From: JBFMGS01 sp040752635
GTDB taxonomy: Bacteria > Bacillota > SHA-98 > UBA4971
Direction of reading: 5' to 3'
NCBI GenBank assembly: GCA_040752635.1
Contig: JBFMGS010000049.1
Coordinates: forward strand, 1 to 14,738
Length of the DNA: 14,738 bases
Shown: positions 1 to 7,139 of the stretch, one piece after another
How positions within the stretch are numbered: position 1 is the first letter of the stretch
Layout of the letters: each line of letters begins with the position of its first letter
Notes under the pieces: generated by a model
What the model was told of the DNA's origin: nothing
The model's database searches: none
The model's input: the letters and a program-made list of their open reading frames with translations, nothing else
Made by a program: the position numbers and the translations under genes

Positions 1-196
1 TGTGCATGTTGCTGATAGCAACAGGTGGGCGCCAGGCTGCGGACACCTGGATTTCCAGGCGATCGTCGAGGCCCTGCATGACGTGGGGTACCAGGGGTAT
101 CTGTCCGGCGAGATAATGCACCGGCCCAATGTTCGCACTGCTTGCACCGGGACATATGCGCACCTGGCGCCTATGGTTGAGGCGTTGGAGAGTTGA
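1..196 (+). CDS. Sugar phosphate isomerase/epimerase, TIM barrel (C-terminal fragment)
   Basis: The open frame runs in from the left edge, so only the last ~64 residues are visible. The motif HVADSNRWAPGCGHLDF is the metal- and substrate-binding strand of the xylose-isomerase-like TIM barrel family (IolE/IolI, D-tagatose/D-psicose 3-epimerase type). The Glu in YLSGEIM is in the place of the C-terminal catalytic, metal-binding Glu of that family. The GTG at base 2 is an internal Val codon, not a start. The stop at 194-196 is followed after four bases by the ribosome binding site of the next gene, so the two are almost certainly co-transcribed. The family interconverts ketoses by C3 epimerisation or isomerises keto-sugars; the actual substrate cannot be read from the fragment. 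Confidence 0.85.
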   Translation, partial: VHVADSNRWAPGCGHLDFQAIVEALHDVGYQGYLSGEIMHRPNVRTACTGTYAHLAPMVEALES

Positions 197-214
197 ATCA
201 GGGAGGATACGGAG

Positions 215-1264
215 ATGGCTGGACGGTTTGGCTACGAGATCGACGGGTACGGGTTCGTGCCGGAGGAGTTTCTGCCGGCGAGGATATGCGACAGGATCGT
301 GGACGTGCGGGTAAGCCGCCCGGACCTGGTAAAGAAAGCGGCGCAGTCGCGGAGGAGGCGCCGGACGCTGACCCGCGACGGTAAGCTCACGATTCTTGCA
401 ACGGACCACCCGGCGCGCATGGTTACGCGGGTGGGCGACGACCCGGTGGCCATCGGCGACAGGTATGGCCTGCTTGCCCGGCTTGCCAGGGTGCTCACCG
501 ACCCCAGGTTTGACGGGGTGATGGCTACGCCCGATATCGTGGAGGAGCTTTTGGTTCTGGATTACCTCCTGCAGGAGGCTGGAGGGCCGTCTTTCTTGGA
601 CGAGAAGGTCATCCTCGGGTGCATGAACCGGGGAGGCCTCGCGGGCGTATCGTTCGAGATGGACGACAGGATGACTGCTTACACGGCCTGGGCCATCAAG
701 GAGATGGGGCTTGACGGGGCGAAGCTCATGTTCAGGCTCGACCCGGAGAACCCTGACTCGGGCAAGACCATCTGGTATTGCGTCGAGGCCATCAACGATC
801 TGGTGGACCTGGAGATCCCGGTGTTCCTCGAAGCCCTCATGATGCAGAAAACCGACGGGAAGTACAAGACCCTAAAGCAAGTTGAAGCTCTCATAAAGGT
901 AGTGAGCGTGGCCTCGGGGCTCGGGAAGTCCAGCGCGTACACGTGGCTCAAGATCCCTTACTGTGAGGGCTACGAGAAGGTCGCAAGGGCTACCACGTGC
1001 CCCATACTCATGCTCGGCGGAGAATCCACCGGAGACCCCACCGGCATACTCGAGGAGTTTGCGGCGGGGATGCGCGCGGGAGCCACCGTAAGGGGCGCGC
1101 TCGTGGGCAGGAATGTAACGTTCCCGGGCAATGACGATCCTCGCGCCGTGGCGGTGGCTGTGAGCGAGATCGTCCACAGGGGGCTTGACGCCGCAGCGGC
1201 GACTGAAGTGCTCATGGACACGCGGGGCAAAGAAATGGACGCGCTAACCCGCTACCTGGGCTGA
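215..1264 (+). CDS. Cgl0159/LacD-like (beta/alpha)8 class I aldolase
   Basis: 349 residues, cytosolic. It starts at ATG 215, with GGGAGG at 201-206 eight bases upstream. It resembles the Cgl0159-type (beta/alpha)8 proteins found in inositol and sugar gene clusters, related to LacD/DeoC class I aldolases. Visible marks are LATDHPAR (61-68, strand 1), LGCMNRGG (134-141), DGAKLMFRLDP (167-177), WLKIPY (244-249), and a phosphate-binding-like end LMLGGEST (265-272) plus GRNVTFP (298-304). K246, or less likely K170, would be the Schiff-base lysine by position; this is inference. Its neighbours, an epimerase upstream and a phosphofructokinase 78 bases downstream, suggest cleavage of a phosphorylated keto-sugar into two trioses. 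It could instead act on an inositol-derived intermediate. The family call is fairly firm, the substrate unknown. Confidence 0.8.
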   Translation: MAGRFGYEIDGYGFVPEEFLPARICDRIVDVRVSRPDLVKKAAQSRRRRRTLTRDGKLTILATDHPARMVTRVGDDPVAIGDRYGLLARLARVLTDPRFDGVMATPDIVEELLVLDYLLQEAGGPSFLDEKVILGCMNRGGLAGVSFEMDDRMTAYTAWAIKEMGLDGAKLMFRLDPENPDSGKTIWYCVEAINDLVDLEIPVFLEALMMQKTDGKYKTLKQVEALIKVVSVASGLGKSSAYTWLKIPYCEGYEKVARATTCPILMLGGESTGDPTGILEEFAAGMRAGATVRGALVGRNVTFPGNDDPRAVAVAVSEIVHRGLDAAAATEVLMDTRGKEMDALTRYLG

Positions 1265-1342
1265 TCCGACCCAATAGGCCGTGGAGCAAAGGGCAAAGCC
1301 CGGATTCTCAAGGAGAGTGCGAGGCGCAGGAGGAGAACGACG

Positions 1343-2548
1343 ATGCCACTCAAGGGAAACGCAGTTGTGGGGCAGTCCGGCGGGCCGACCGCCGTGATAA
1401 ACAGCAGCCTTGCAGGTATTGTTGACGAGGCTCTGGAGCATTCGGAGATACAAGGCGTATATGGCGGAGTGCACGGAGTTCTCGGGATGCTAAAGGAAGA
1501 GTTCATCGATCTCGGAAGACAAAGCCCGCAGGTCTTACGCGGGCTTCGCACGACGCCGTCCGCAGCGCTCGGCTCGTGCCGCCACAAGGTATCCGCGGAG
1601 GACTGCCGGAGGCTCGTGGATATCTTCAGGCGGTACAACATCAGGTACTTCTTCTACATAGGCGGCAACGATTCAGCAGACACGTCCGACCAGGTAAGCA
1701 AGGCCGCCAGGGAAGCAGGCTACGACCTTGCTGTGGTTGGAGTTCCTAAAACTATAGACAACGACCTCGCCGTGACAGACCACTCGCCCGGTTACGGCAG
1801 CGTCGCCCGGTGGGTGGCTACGGCGGTGCGGGACGCGGGCCTTGACACCGAGGCCATCGGCGTTGTGGACACGGTCAAGGTCATCGAGGTCATGGGCCGC
1901 AATGCAGGCTGGATAACCGCCGCAACGGCGCTTGCCCGGGATCACGAGGACGCAGCGCCTCACCTCATTTACCTCCCCGAGCGGGCCTTTGACGTGGAGA
2001 GGTTCCTTGCTGACGTGAAAGCGGTCTACGACAGGCTCGGTTATGTCGTGGTGACCGTTTGCGAGGGGCTCAAAGACGAGTCGGGGACCTACGTCACGGC
2101 GTCTTCGAGGAGCATCGACACTGACAAGTTCGGCCACAAGCAGCTCGGCGGGGTTGGAGACTTCCTTTGCAACCTCGTGGCGACGGGGTTGAAGCTGAAA
2201 GCCAGGTACGATAAGCCTGGCACGATCCAGAGGGTGTCGGCGGCGCTGGCGTCCGAGGTGGACCTCGCCGAGGCCTACGAGGTCGGGCGCCACGCAGTAA
2301 GATGCGCAGTCGCCGGGATCACCGACAAGATGGTAACGATTATGAGGAAGCCAGGGCCCCGCTACGAGGTGGAGATGAGCACAGCCGACCTGGACGTGGT
2401 AGCGAACGAGGAGAAGCTCGTGCCGGGCGAGTTCATAAACGAAGCCGGCAACGATGTTACCCGGGCGTTCATAGACTACGCATTACCCCTGATCGGCGGG
2501 CCGTTGCCCTCTTACGTGAGGCTCGAGCGGATACCCGTGCATCCATGA
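1343..2548 (+). CDS. 6-phosphofructokinase, pyrophosphate-dependent type
   Basis: 401 residues, cytosolic. The start ATG 1343 has AGGAGGAG at 1328-1335. The protein has the PFK nucleotide/PPi loop GQSGGPTAVIN (10-20), the catalytic PKTIDND (135-141, with D139 as general base) and MGRNAGW (184-190) for fructose-6-phosphate binding. Two positions decide the phosphoryl donor. The E. coli ATP-enzyme GGDGS reads GGNDS here (107-111, Asp in place of Gly104), and PGTIDND reads PKTIDND (Lys136 in place of Gly124). Both are hallmarks of PPi-dependent enzymes, in which the reaction is reversible and saves ATP. Being next to an aldolase and an epimerase, it may work on fructose-6-phosphate or on another ketose phosphate such as tagatose- or sedoheptulose-phosphate, since PPi-PFKs can be promiscuous. 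The gene is intact and of family length. Confidence 0.92.
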   Translation: MPLKGNAVVGQSGGPTAVINSSLAGIVDEALEHSEIQGVYGGVHGVLGMLKEEFIDLGRQSPQVLRGLRTTPSAALGSCRHKVSAEDCRRLVDIFRRYNIRYFFYIGGNDSADTSDQVSKAAREAGYDLAVVGVPKTIDNDLAVTDHSPGYGSVARWVATAVRDAGLDTEAIGVVDTVKVIEVMGRNAGWITAATALARDHEDAAPHLIYLPERAFDVERFLADVKAVYDRLGYVVVTVCEGLKDESGTYVTASSRSIDTDKFGHKQLGGVGDFLCNLVATGLKLKARYDKPGTIQRVSAALASEVDLAEAYEVGRHAVRCAVAGITDKMVTIMRKPGPRYEVEMSTADLDVVANEEKLVPGEFINEAGNDVTRAFIDYALPLIGGPLPSYVRLERIPVHP

Positions 2549-2957
2549 GATAGCAGGCGCAAAGGCGGAAGGGCGAACACGCGGAACCGCGCTGTGGCCT
2601 TAACGAGGTCTTGATGGCAATGAATCAGGGAGGTTACCCATCGCAGATCGGCGCACATTACAGACCACAAAACGCTCTTTAGCGACTGCAGGTTACAAGC
2701 AAGACCCGACAAGCAACACTCGCACTACATGTAGCAGCGCTTTCTACAGCCGACACGTCACACGCGAGGCCGTCGCCTGATTTTCATCGGGGGGTGGGAC
2801 ATGGGACAGGACGTCGGAGGTATAGCTGGGACAGTGCTGTGTTACGAGAAGTGACCCTTACAGGGAAGTTTCCGGTCCTTACTAAGAGGGAGGACCGGGG
2901 CGGCGCGGCAGAAGCAATTGCCGTGTATGTCTCCACACAGAAAGGGAGGGTTTCCTG
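2549..2957 (+). other. 409-base leader/intergenic region before the ABC importer
   Basis: No gene is supported here. The stretch holds a small GC hairpin just after the phosphofructokinase (CGCGG-AA-CCGCG near 2580-2591, no T-tract). It also has a 17-base near-copy of the stop/ribosome-binding-site junction seen at 194-210 (at 2621-2637, one mismatch), and the strong 8-bp hairpin at 2872-2898. Short frames are present but none has family-like sequence. The promoter for the importer operon should lie here, but I see no convincing -35/-10 pair. It may also hold remnants too decayed to recognise. Confidence 0.5.
2872..2898 (+). promoter_or_regulatory. 8-bp hairpin in the leader of the sugar ABC operon
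   Basis: CCGGTCCT at 2872-2879 and AGGACCGG at 2891-2898 are perfect inverted copies separated by 11 bases. The element lies 59 bases upstream of the binding-protein start codon and 45 bases before its ribosome binding site. There is no following T-tract, so it is not a classical terminator. It could be an operator dyad or an mRNA leader structure; the sequence alone does not decide. Confidence 0.5.
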
Positions 2958-3923
2958 ATGAAGCGACTTGTCGGGTTGGTTTTGATTGCGTGCTTGGCTC
3001 TGTCTCTGGGTGGGCTCACGGCTGTAACCTCGGCTGCAGAGGAGATGACGTTCTATGTCATAGCGCACACGGGCCCCGGAGACCCATTCTGGGCTGTGGT
3101 GCAACGCGGTGTTCAGGATGCCGGCAAGGCTTTGGGTGTACGCGCTATTTTCCAGGGGCCCGCTGGGCGCAACATACCTGAGCAGGTTAACATGTTCCGG
3201 GCGGCTGTAGCGGCCAAGGCGGCGGGCATCGCCGTCAGCATCAGCGATCCCAAGGCCTGGCAGGAGCCTGTTAAGGACGCGCGGAAGCAGGGCATCCCGG
3301 TCGTCGCCATCAACTGCCAGGAACCGCCGGAGTTGGCGGGTACCATACCTTACATGGCGTACGTCGGCATGAACGAGTACGAAGCTGGGAAGATGGTGGC
3401 CCGGTACATGATGCCAAAGCTCAAGAAGGGCGCCAGGGCGGTCGTGGCCATCCAGGAGGCGGGCCACATAGGCCTTGAGGCTAGAGCGAAGGGCATCTCA
3501 GAAGTCCTCACCCAGGAGCTTGGCGGCAAAGTCGACAAGCTGGACATTACCCAGGATCCTACCCAGGCTATCGGTATACTCCGCAGCTACCTGAAGGCTA
3601 ATCCCGACACTACCGCCATCTTCACCGTCGGGCCGCTGGGCGCGATTCCCACCATCAAGATGATACGGGAAGACGGCCTCAAGGGCAAGGTGCTGATGGC
3701 GTCGTTCGACCTTGACCCCACCACCATTCAGGCGATCAAAGATGGGATCTGCGAGGCGACGGTGGACCAGCAGCAGTACCTGCAGGGATACATCTCCGTG
3801 GTGCAGCTCTACCTCCACGCGAAATACAAGCTTAACCCGGCGGACTACAACACAGGCAGCGGCCTTGTGACCGCCGAGAACGCGGCAGCCGTGGAGGCCC
3901 TCGTGAAGCAAGGGTACAGATAA
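2958..3923 (+). CDS. Sugar ABC transporter, substrate-binding protein (RbsB/FrcB type)
   Basis: 321 residues. The start ATG 2958 is preceded by GGGAGG at 2944-2949. The N-terminus is a clear signal peptide: Lys2-Arg3, a hydrophobic core LVGLVLIACLALSLGGL, and a signal peptidase I-like end AVTSA before AEEMTF. The mature protein is a periplasmic-binding-protein type I fold (family 4, RbsB-like). It opens with a beta strand FYVIAHTGPGDPFW, the usual sugar-contact loop, and later has VGMNEYEAGKMVARYM, VVAIQEAGHIGLEARAKG, AIFTVGPLGAI and VDQQQYLQGY. It captures a sugar outside the membrane for the permease and ATPase encoded directly downstream. Sugar identity (pentose, hexose or polyol) cannot be read. 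A Cys at residue 12 makes a weak lipobox (LIAC), but the h-region before it is short, so I favour a released or anchored non-lipoprotein. Confidence 0.93.
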   Translation: MKRLVGLVLIACLALSLGGLTAVTSAAEEMTFYVIAHTGPGDPFWAVVQRGVQDAGKALGVRAIFQGPAGRNIPEQVNMFRAAVAAKAAGIAVSISDPKAWQEPVKDARKQGIPVVAINCQEPPELAGTIPYMAYVGMNEYEAGKMVARYMMPKLKKGARAVVAIQEAGHIGLEARAKGISEVLTQELGGKVDKLDITQDPTQAIGILRSYLKANPDTTAIFTVGPLGAIPTIKMIREDGLKGKVLMASFDLDPTTIQAIKDGICEATVDQQQYLQGYISVVQLYLHAKYKLNPADYNTGSGLVTAENAAAVEALVKQGYR

Positions 3924-3941
3924 ACGCCGCATCTTCCGACC

Positions 3942-3970
3942 GGCGCGGGGAGGCGTCGCCTCCCCGCGCC
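3942..3970 (+). other. 13-bp perfect hairpin between binding-protein and permease genes
   Basis: GGCGCGGGGAGGC at 3942-3954 and GCCTCCCCGCGCC at 3958-3970 form a perfect GC-rich stem with a 3-base loop, starting 19 bases after the binding-protein stop and ending 7 bases before the permease ribosome binding site. There is no T-tract. In ABC operons a stable structure in this position commonly protects the upstream message from 3' decay and lowers expression of the downstream membrane genes, giving excess binding protein. That role is inferred from position. Confidence 0.8.
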
Positions 3971-3989
3971 CTCTCAGGGAGGGGTATAG

Positions 3990-4967
3990 ATGGAAGGACA
4001 CAAGCCTATGCTTAAGTCATTCTTGGGTCACCGCGAAATCGGAGTCGTCGTCGCCCTGGTTGTCGTATTCGCAGTGTTTTTCTCAATGAAGAGGGAATTC
4101 TTGAGCGTCCGAACACTTGGAGACATCCTGACGGTTGCGGCGGAGCTGGGCGTGACGGCGGTGGGCGTCAGCTTTCTCATGATCTCGGGTGAGATGGACC
4201 TCTCGGTGGGCTCGAACTTCGCCCTCAGTGCGATGGTGCTTGCCGCCCTCATCACGAGGTCCTCGTGCAGCCCGTATCTAGCTTTCATTGCTGCACTGCT
4301 CTGCGCTGCTGGCATCGGCGCTATCAACGGAGTGGTCACCTTGAGTGCCCGCATACCATCGTTCATCGCTACGCTCGGAGCCATGATGTTCTGGCGGGGC
4401 GTGGCGCTTTATCTGACCCAGGGATGGCCCATAAGCCTGTTCGCCGACGTTCCTCTGGTTAGATGGCTCGGAGGAGGAATGATCTTCGCGACCGTTCGCA
4501 TCTCGGCCCTGTGGTGGGTGTTGCTGGGGGGGCTGTTCTGGGTGGCCCTGCAGAAGACCGCGTACGGCAACTGGGTGTTCGCAACCGGGGGCAAGCAGGG
4601 AGCCGCGCGCGCTCTGGGTGTCCCGACAACCAGAGTGAAGCTGACCAACTTCATGCTTGCAGGATTGCTTGCCGGCGTAGCGGGATGTCTCCAGTTTGGG
4701 AGAATGGGCTCGATGTCACCGGTATGGGGACAGGAGTTGCCCTTGGAGGCAATAGCCGCTGCGGTTGTCGGAGGCAACTCTCTCACCGGGGGCGTGGGCA
4801 GCATCCTCGGGGCGATGCTCGGAGCCCTGACGATGGCGTCTATCAGGATCGGCCTTGTGATGGTGGGCGCGCCAGCGTACTGGTACATGTCGTTCGTCGG
4901 CTTCATAGTCGTCGCCGCTGTGGCCATCAATGTGAAGCTGGGGGAGGCGATCTCATGGAACAGGTGA
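3990..4967 (+). CDS. Sugar ABC transporter, permease (RbsC/FrcC type)
   Basis: 325 residues, an integral membrane protein with roughly eight to ten hydrophobic segments. The start is ATG 3990 with GGGAGGGG at 3977-3984. Family marks are the FLMISGEMDLSVGS segment near residues 62-75 (family form: TGGIDLSVGS), the cytoplasmic coupling loop YGNWVFATGGKQGAARALGV (family form: G..YA.GGN..AAR.SGI), and AAVVGGNSLTGGVGSILGA near the C-terminus (family form: VLGGTSL.GG.G...G). It forms the membrane channel of the importer, likely as a dimer. Its 3' end overlaps the ATPase gene by 13 bases, indicating translational coupling. The basic tail LGEAISWNR stays in the cytoplasm by the usual topology. Identification is firm at family level, not at substrate level. 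Confidence 0.93.
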   Translation: MEGHKPMLKSFLGHREIGVVVALVVVFAVFFSMKREFLSVRTLGDILTVAAELGVTAVGVSFLMISGEMDLSVGSNFALSAMVLAALITRSSCSPYLAFIAALLCAAGIGAINGVVTLSARIPSFIATLGAMMFWRGVALYLTQGWPISLFADVPLVRWLGGGMIFATVRISALWWVLLGGLFWVALQKTAYGNWVFATGGKQGAARALGVPTTRVKLTNFMLAGLLAGVAGCLQFGRMGSMSPVWGQELPLEAIAAAVVGGNSLTGGVGSILGAMLGALTMASIRIGLVMVGAPAYWYMSFVGFIVVAAVAINVKLGEAISWNR

Positions 4968-5746
4968 TATCCGGTAACCATCGCCATGGTTCCCCGCTTA
5001 TGGAAGGGATAGGTCTCTGTAAGCGTTTCGGCAGGGTGACCGCTCTTGAGGGAGTGGACATCACGATCGAGCGCGGGACGGTCATCGGACTTGTCGGCGA
5101 CAACGGAGCTGGTAAGTCTACGCTGATCAAGATCCTGACCGGCGTGTACCGCCCTGACGAGGGTGAGCTTCGATTCGAAGGCAGCCCGGTGGAGTTCGCG
5201 TCTCCCAAGGATGCCCGCAGGCTGGGCGTGGAGACCGTGTACCAGGACCTCGCCCTTGTCGAGGACATGAGCATCTCAAGGAACTTTTTCCTCGGCGCAG
5301 AACCTCAGAGGAAGTTCGGCCCATTCCGCCTGCTCGATACGGCAGCTATGCGCCGGATCACCAGGGAGGTGCTGACGGACATAGGCATCTCGGTGAGATC
5401 CGCCGACGACGAGGTATCGGTCCTCTCCGGCGGTGAGCGCCAGGCGATCGCCATCGGCAGGACCATGCACTTCGGTGGGAAGCTGCTCATCCTGGACGAG
5501 CCGACATCAGCCCTGTCGGTACACGAGACCAGCAAGGTGCTGGGCTATATTGATGAGGCGCGCAAACGAGGTCTCGCGGTAGTGTTCATCACACACAACC
5601 TGTACCACGTGTACCCGGTCTCAGACAAGATCGTCGTTCTCGAGCACGGCAGGAAAATCGGGGACTTTCGGAAAGAGGAGACATCTATCGACGATCTCGT
5701 GCAGATTATTACCTTCGGGGCAACAGGAAGAAGGACCCCGGCCTAG
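4955..5746 (+). CDS. Sugar ABC transporter, single-domain ATPase (FrcA type)
   Basis: 263 residues. I chose ATG 4955 because GGGGAGG lies at 4941-4947, seven bases upstream, and because the open frame further upstream only mirrors the permease gene in another phase. All ABC motifs are present: Walker A GDNGAGKST (48-56), Q-loop Q97, signature VLSGGERQ (156-163), Walker B LLILDEP (177-183) and H-switch His214 in FITHN. It has only one ABC domain, unlike RbsA/XylG/MglA-type subunits (about 500 residues, two domains), so it should act as a homodimer, as in the fructose importer FrcBCA. It powers the permease encoded in the 13-base overlapping gene. No second ATPase gene follows; the next gene is on the other strand. 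Confidence 0.94.
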   Translation: MEQVISGNHRHGSPLMEGIGLCKRFGRVTALEGVDITIERGTVIGLVGDNGAGKSTLIKILTGVYRPDEGELRFEGSPVEFASPKDARRLGVETVYQDLALVEDMSISRNFFLGAEPQRKFGPFRLLDTAAMRRITREVLTDIGISVRSADDEVSVLSGGERQAIAIGRTMHFGGKLLILDEPTSALSVHETSKVLGYIDEARKRGLAVVFITHNLYHVYPVSDKIVVLEHGRKIGDFRKEETSIDDLVQIITFGATGRRTPA

Positions 5747-5805
5747 TGTCGATGGGTTCGTATAAAGTCTACGCGAGCGGGATACCGGGGTGGAGGGGGA
5801 GAAGA

Positions 5806-5849
5806 ATAGAGACCTCGGTCATTCCCGTTCAGAAGATCGAGGTCTCTAT
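5806..5849. terminator. 12-bp perfect inverted repeat between convergent genes (possible bidirectional terminator)
   Basis: ATAGAGACCTCG at 5806-5817 and CGAGGTCTCTAT at 5838-5849 match perfectly and can extend inward by three more pairs, one of them G-T, leaving a 14-base loop. It sits between the stops of the ATPase (5746) and the - strand isomerase (5893). On the - strand the stem is followed by a pyrimidine run (TCTTCTCCCCC), which is a weak intrinsic-terminator tail; on the + strand there is no T-run. Mutual termination or 3' end protection is the likely role, though a mobile-element or repeat relic cannot be excluded. Confidence 0.6.
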
Positions 5850-5892
5850 GCTAGCAACCGTGAGTTGACAAGGTGCTGGATTCGTGATTGTC

Positions 5893-6726
5893 TCAGGAAC
5901 GTGCTTCCACGGCGAGGCACATGTTCTTGATTGCCTCTATCGCTGCCTCGGAAGTTGTTTTCGGGAGACACTCAATGCCGATGAAACCCTTGTAACCCTT
6001 CTCAATAAGGGCTCGACACACGTTTACGTAGTTGATCTCACCGGTTCCCGGCTCATTTCTCCCGGGAACGTCTGCCACATGTACGTGTCCTACTAAATCG
6101 ACGTTTTCGGTCAACGTCGAGATGAGGTTCCCCTCCATGATCTGCATGTGGTAGATGTCGTAAAGCAGTTTCAAGTTGGGGCTGTTGACGCGCCTGATTA
6201 AATCGAAACCCAGTTTGGAGTGGGAAATGAAGTAGCCGGGGTGATCAACCAGGGTGTTTAGAGGTTCCAGCACCAGAGTGACCTGGCTGTCTTCCGCATA
6301 CCTTGCGGCCTGCGACAGAGTCTTCGCGGCGGTCTCAAACTTCGTATGAGGGCTGAGCTCCGGATACTGTTGTGTCACCGATCCGTCGCGGGAGAGTTCA
6401 TCGGCCAGCAGTATCAGGGTATCGCACCCCAGCCGCTTTGCGGAGCTGATACCATCGCGGAGGTCGTCGAGAAGCACCTGAGCTGCTACGGTATCAACGA
6501 TAGACCCCTTCCTGTTGCCACAAAAGGTCGCTACCTTCACGCCAATGTCGTCGACCAGGTTCCCGATCTCCGAAAGATCCTTGTCTCTCCATCCCCAGAA
6601 CTCAATCGATTCAAACCCAAGCTCTGCGACCCTCTTAATTCGCTCGACAAGCGGCAACTCCGTAAAAACGGTTTCGACGCAGATCGAGTAACGGCGGAGT
6701 CTTGGGTCAATCAGCATCGCAGCCAT
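5893..6726 (-). CDS. Hydroxypyruvate isomerase-like / sugar isomerase TIM barrel
   Basis: 277 residues from the ATG at 6726-6724, which has GGGAGGGG just upstream. Family marks are EFWGWRDKD after strand 2, FCGNRKGSIVD, LVLEPLNTLVDHPGYF (first metal Glu), LLYDIYHMQIMEG (metal Asp), GHVHVADVPGRNEPGTGEINY (His and Asp) and FIGIECLP (last metal Glu). The EPLNT.VDHPGYF string is typical of hydroxypyruvate isomerase (Hyi) and 2-oxo-tetronate isomerase (OtnI) relatives. The family interconverts hydroxypyruvate and tartronate semialdehyde, or related 2-keto acids, which would fit the 2-hydroxyacid dehydrogenase encoded further right. An alternative start at 6840 (MGTSVGG) also has GGGAGG eight bases upstream and would add 38 residues. 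I prefer 6726 because the family begins just before the RYSICVET strand. It is transcribed divergently from the GntR gene and is a likely target of it. Confidence 0.85.
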   Translation of the reverse strand: MAAMLIDPRLRRYSICVETVFTELPLVERIKRVAELGFESIEFWGWRDKDLSEIGNLVDDIGVKVATFCGNRKGSIVDTVAAQVLLDDLRDGISSAKRLGCDTLILLADELSRDGSVTQQYPELSPHTKFETAAKTLSQAARYAEDSQVTLVLEPLNTLVDHPGYFISHSKLGFDLIRRVNSPNLKLLYDIYHMQIMEGNLISTLTENVDLVGHVHVADVPGRNEPGTGEINYVNVCRALIEKGYKGFIGIECLPKTTSEAAIEAIKNMCLAVEARS

Positions 6727-7019
6727 TTTCTCCCCTCCCGATGACTCTATGCTTCGCAACTCTGGACACAAATCCCTGATCTCCTGATAGGGATTTCGAC
6801 GCACTCTTGCATTACTCCTCCCGCCGACCGACGTACCCATAAGGCTTACCTCCCATTCGACCCCTGAGTGCAGTGAGGTTCTTACTATCAACCCCTTGAC
6901 CCACTCGTTCCTGCTGAACGCACTCAAGGTTTAAGTGGCCACTGAGGTTATACGCAAAACCTCGTTGCGGGTGCATGCCAAAGAAAGCTGGGTAAGCACA
7001 TGGCAATCTAAAAACCGTG

Positions 7020-7040
7020 TAGGTTATCTTACCACCATCC
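7020..7040 (+). promoter_or_regulatory. Operator-like direct repeat, copy 1
   Basis: This 21-base element matches the copy at 7138-7158 at 17 of 21 positions. Its core TTATCTTACCA (7024-7034) keeps one half-site (TTACCA) of the FadR-family palindrome and is degraded in the other. It probably binds the GntR protein encoded 193 bases downstream more weakly than copy 2; that is inference. Confidence 0.55.
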
Positions 7041-7106
7041 TACGGGTGGAGTACGCGATCCCCAAGAATCTCAGCAAACTCACTTCTTTTAAGGAGGAGT
7101 TTCCAA

Positions 7107-7139
7107 ATGGGTAGCGAACACGTAATTGGCAGGTTGTAA
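7107..7139 (+). CDS. Possible 10-codon leader peptide upstream of the GntR gene
   Basis: ATG 7107 has a near-ideal ribosome binding site AAGGAGGAG at 7091-7099 seven bases upstream, better than that of the regulator gene itself. The frame reads MGSEHVIGRL and then stops at 7137-7139, with its last codons running into operator copy 2. It could be a regulatory leader peptide or the surviving first codons of a lost gene. No homology can be judged for ten residues. Confidence 0.25.
   Translation: MGSEHVIGRL

Noticed and set aside
1673..2293. 206-residue open frame on the - strand
   Set aside because: It lies wholly inside the clear phosphofructokinase gene and its sequence is rich in Arg/His/Pro without family pattern; a mirror of a GC-rich gene.
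2613..2681. 22-codon frame in the importer leader
   Set aside because: It has no ribosome binding site before it and the sequence resembles nothing recognisable.
2985..2996. Lipobox LIAC in the binding protein
   Set aside because: The Cys falls at residue 12 inside the hydrophobic core, too early for a normal lipoprotein signal; AVTSA further on is a better cleavage site.
2784..3467. 227-residue open frame on the - strand
   Set aside because: It overlaps the signal peptide and first half of the sugar-binding protein, has no recognisable domain and no good ribosome binding site.
4463..4954. Upstream extension of the ATPase frame
   Set aside because: It reads the permease gene in another phase; the ribosome binding site and family start support ATG 4955.
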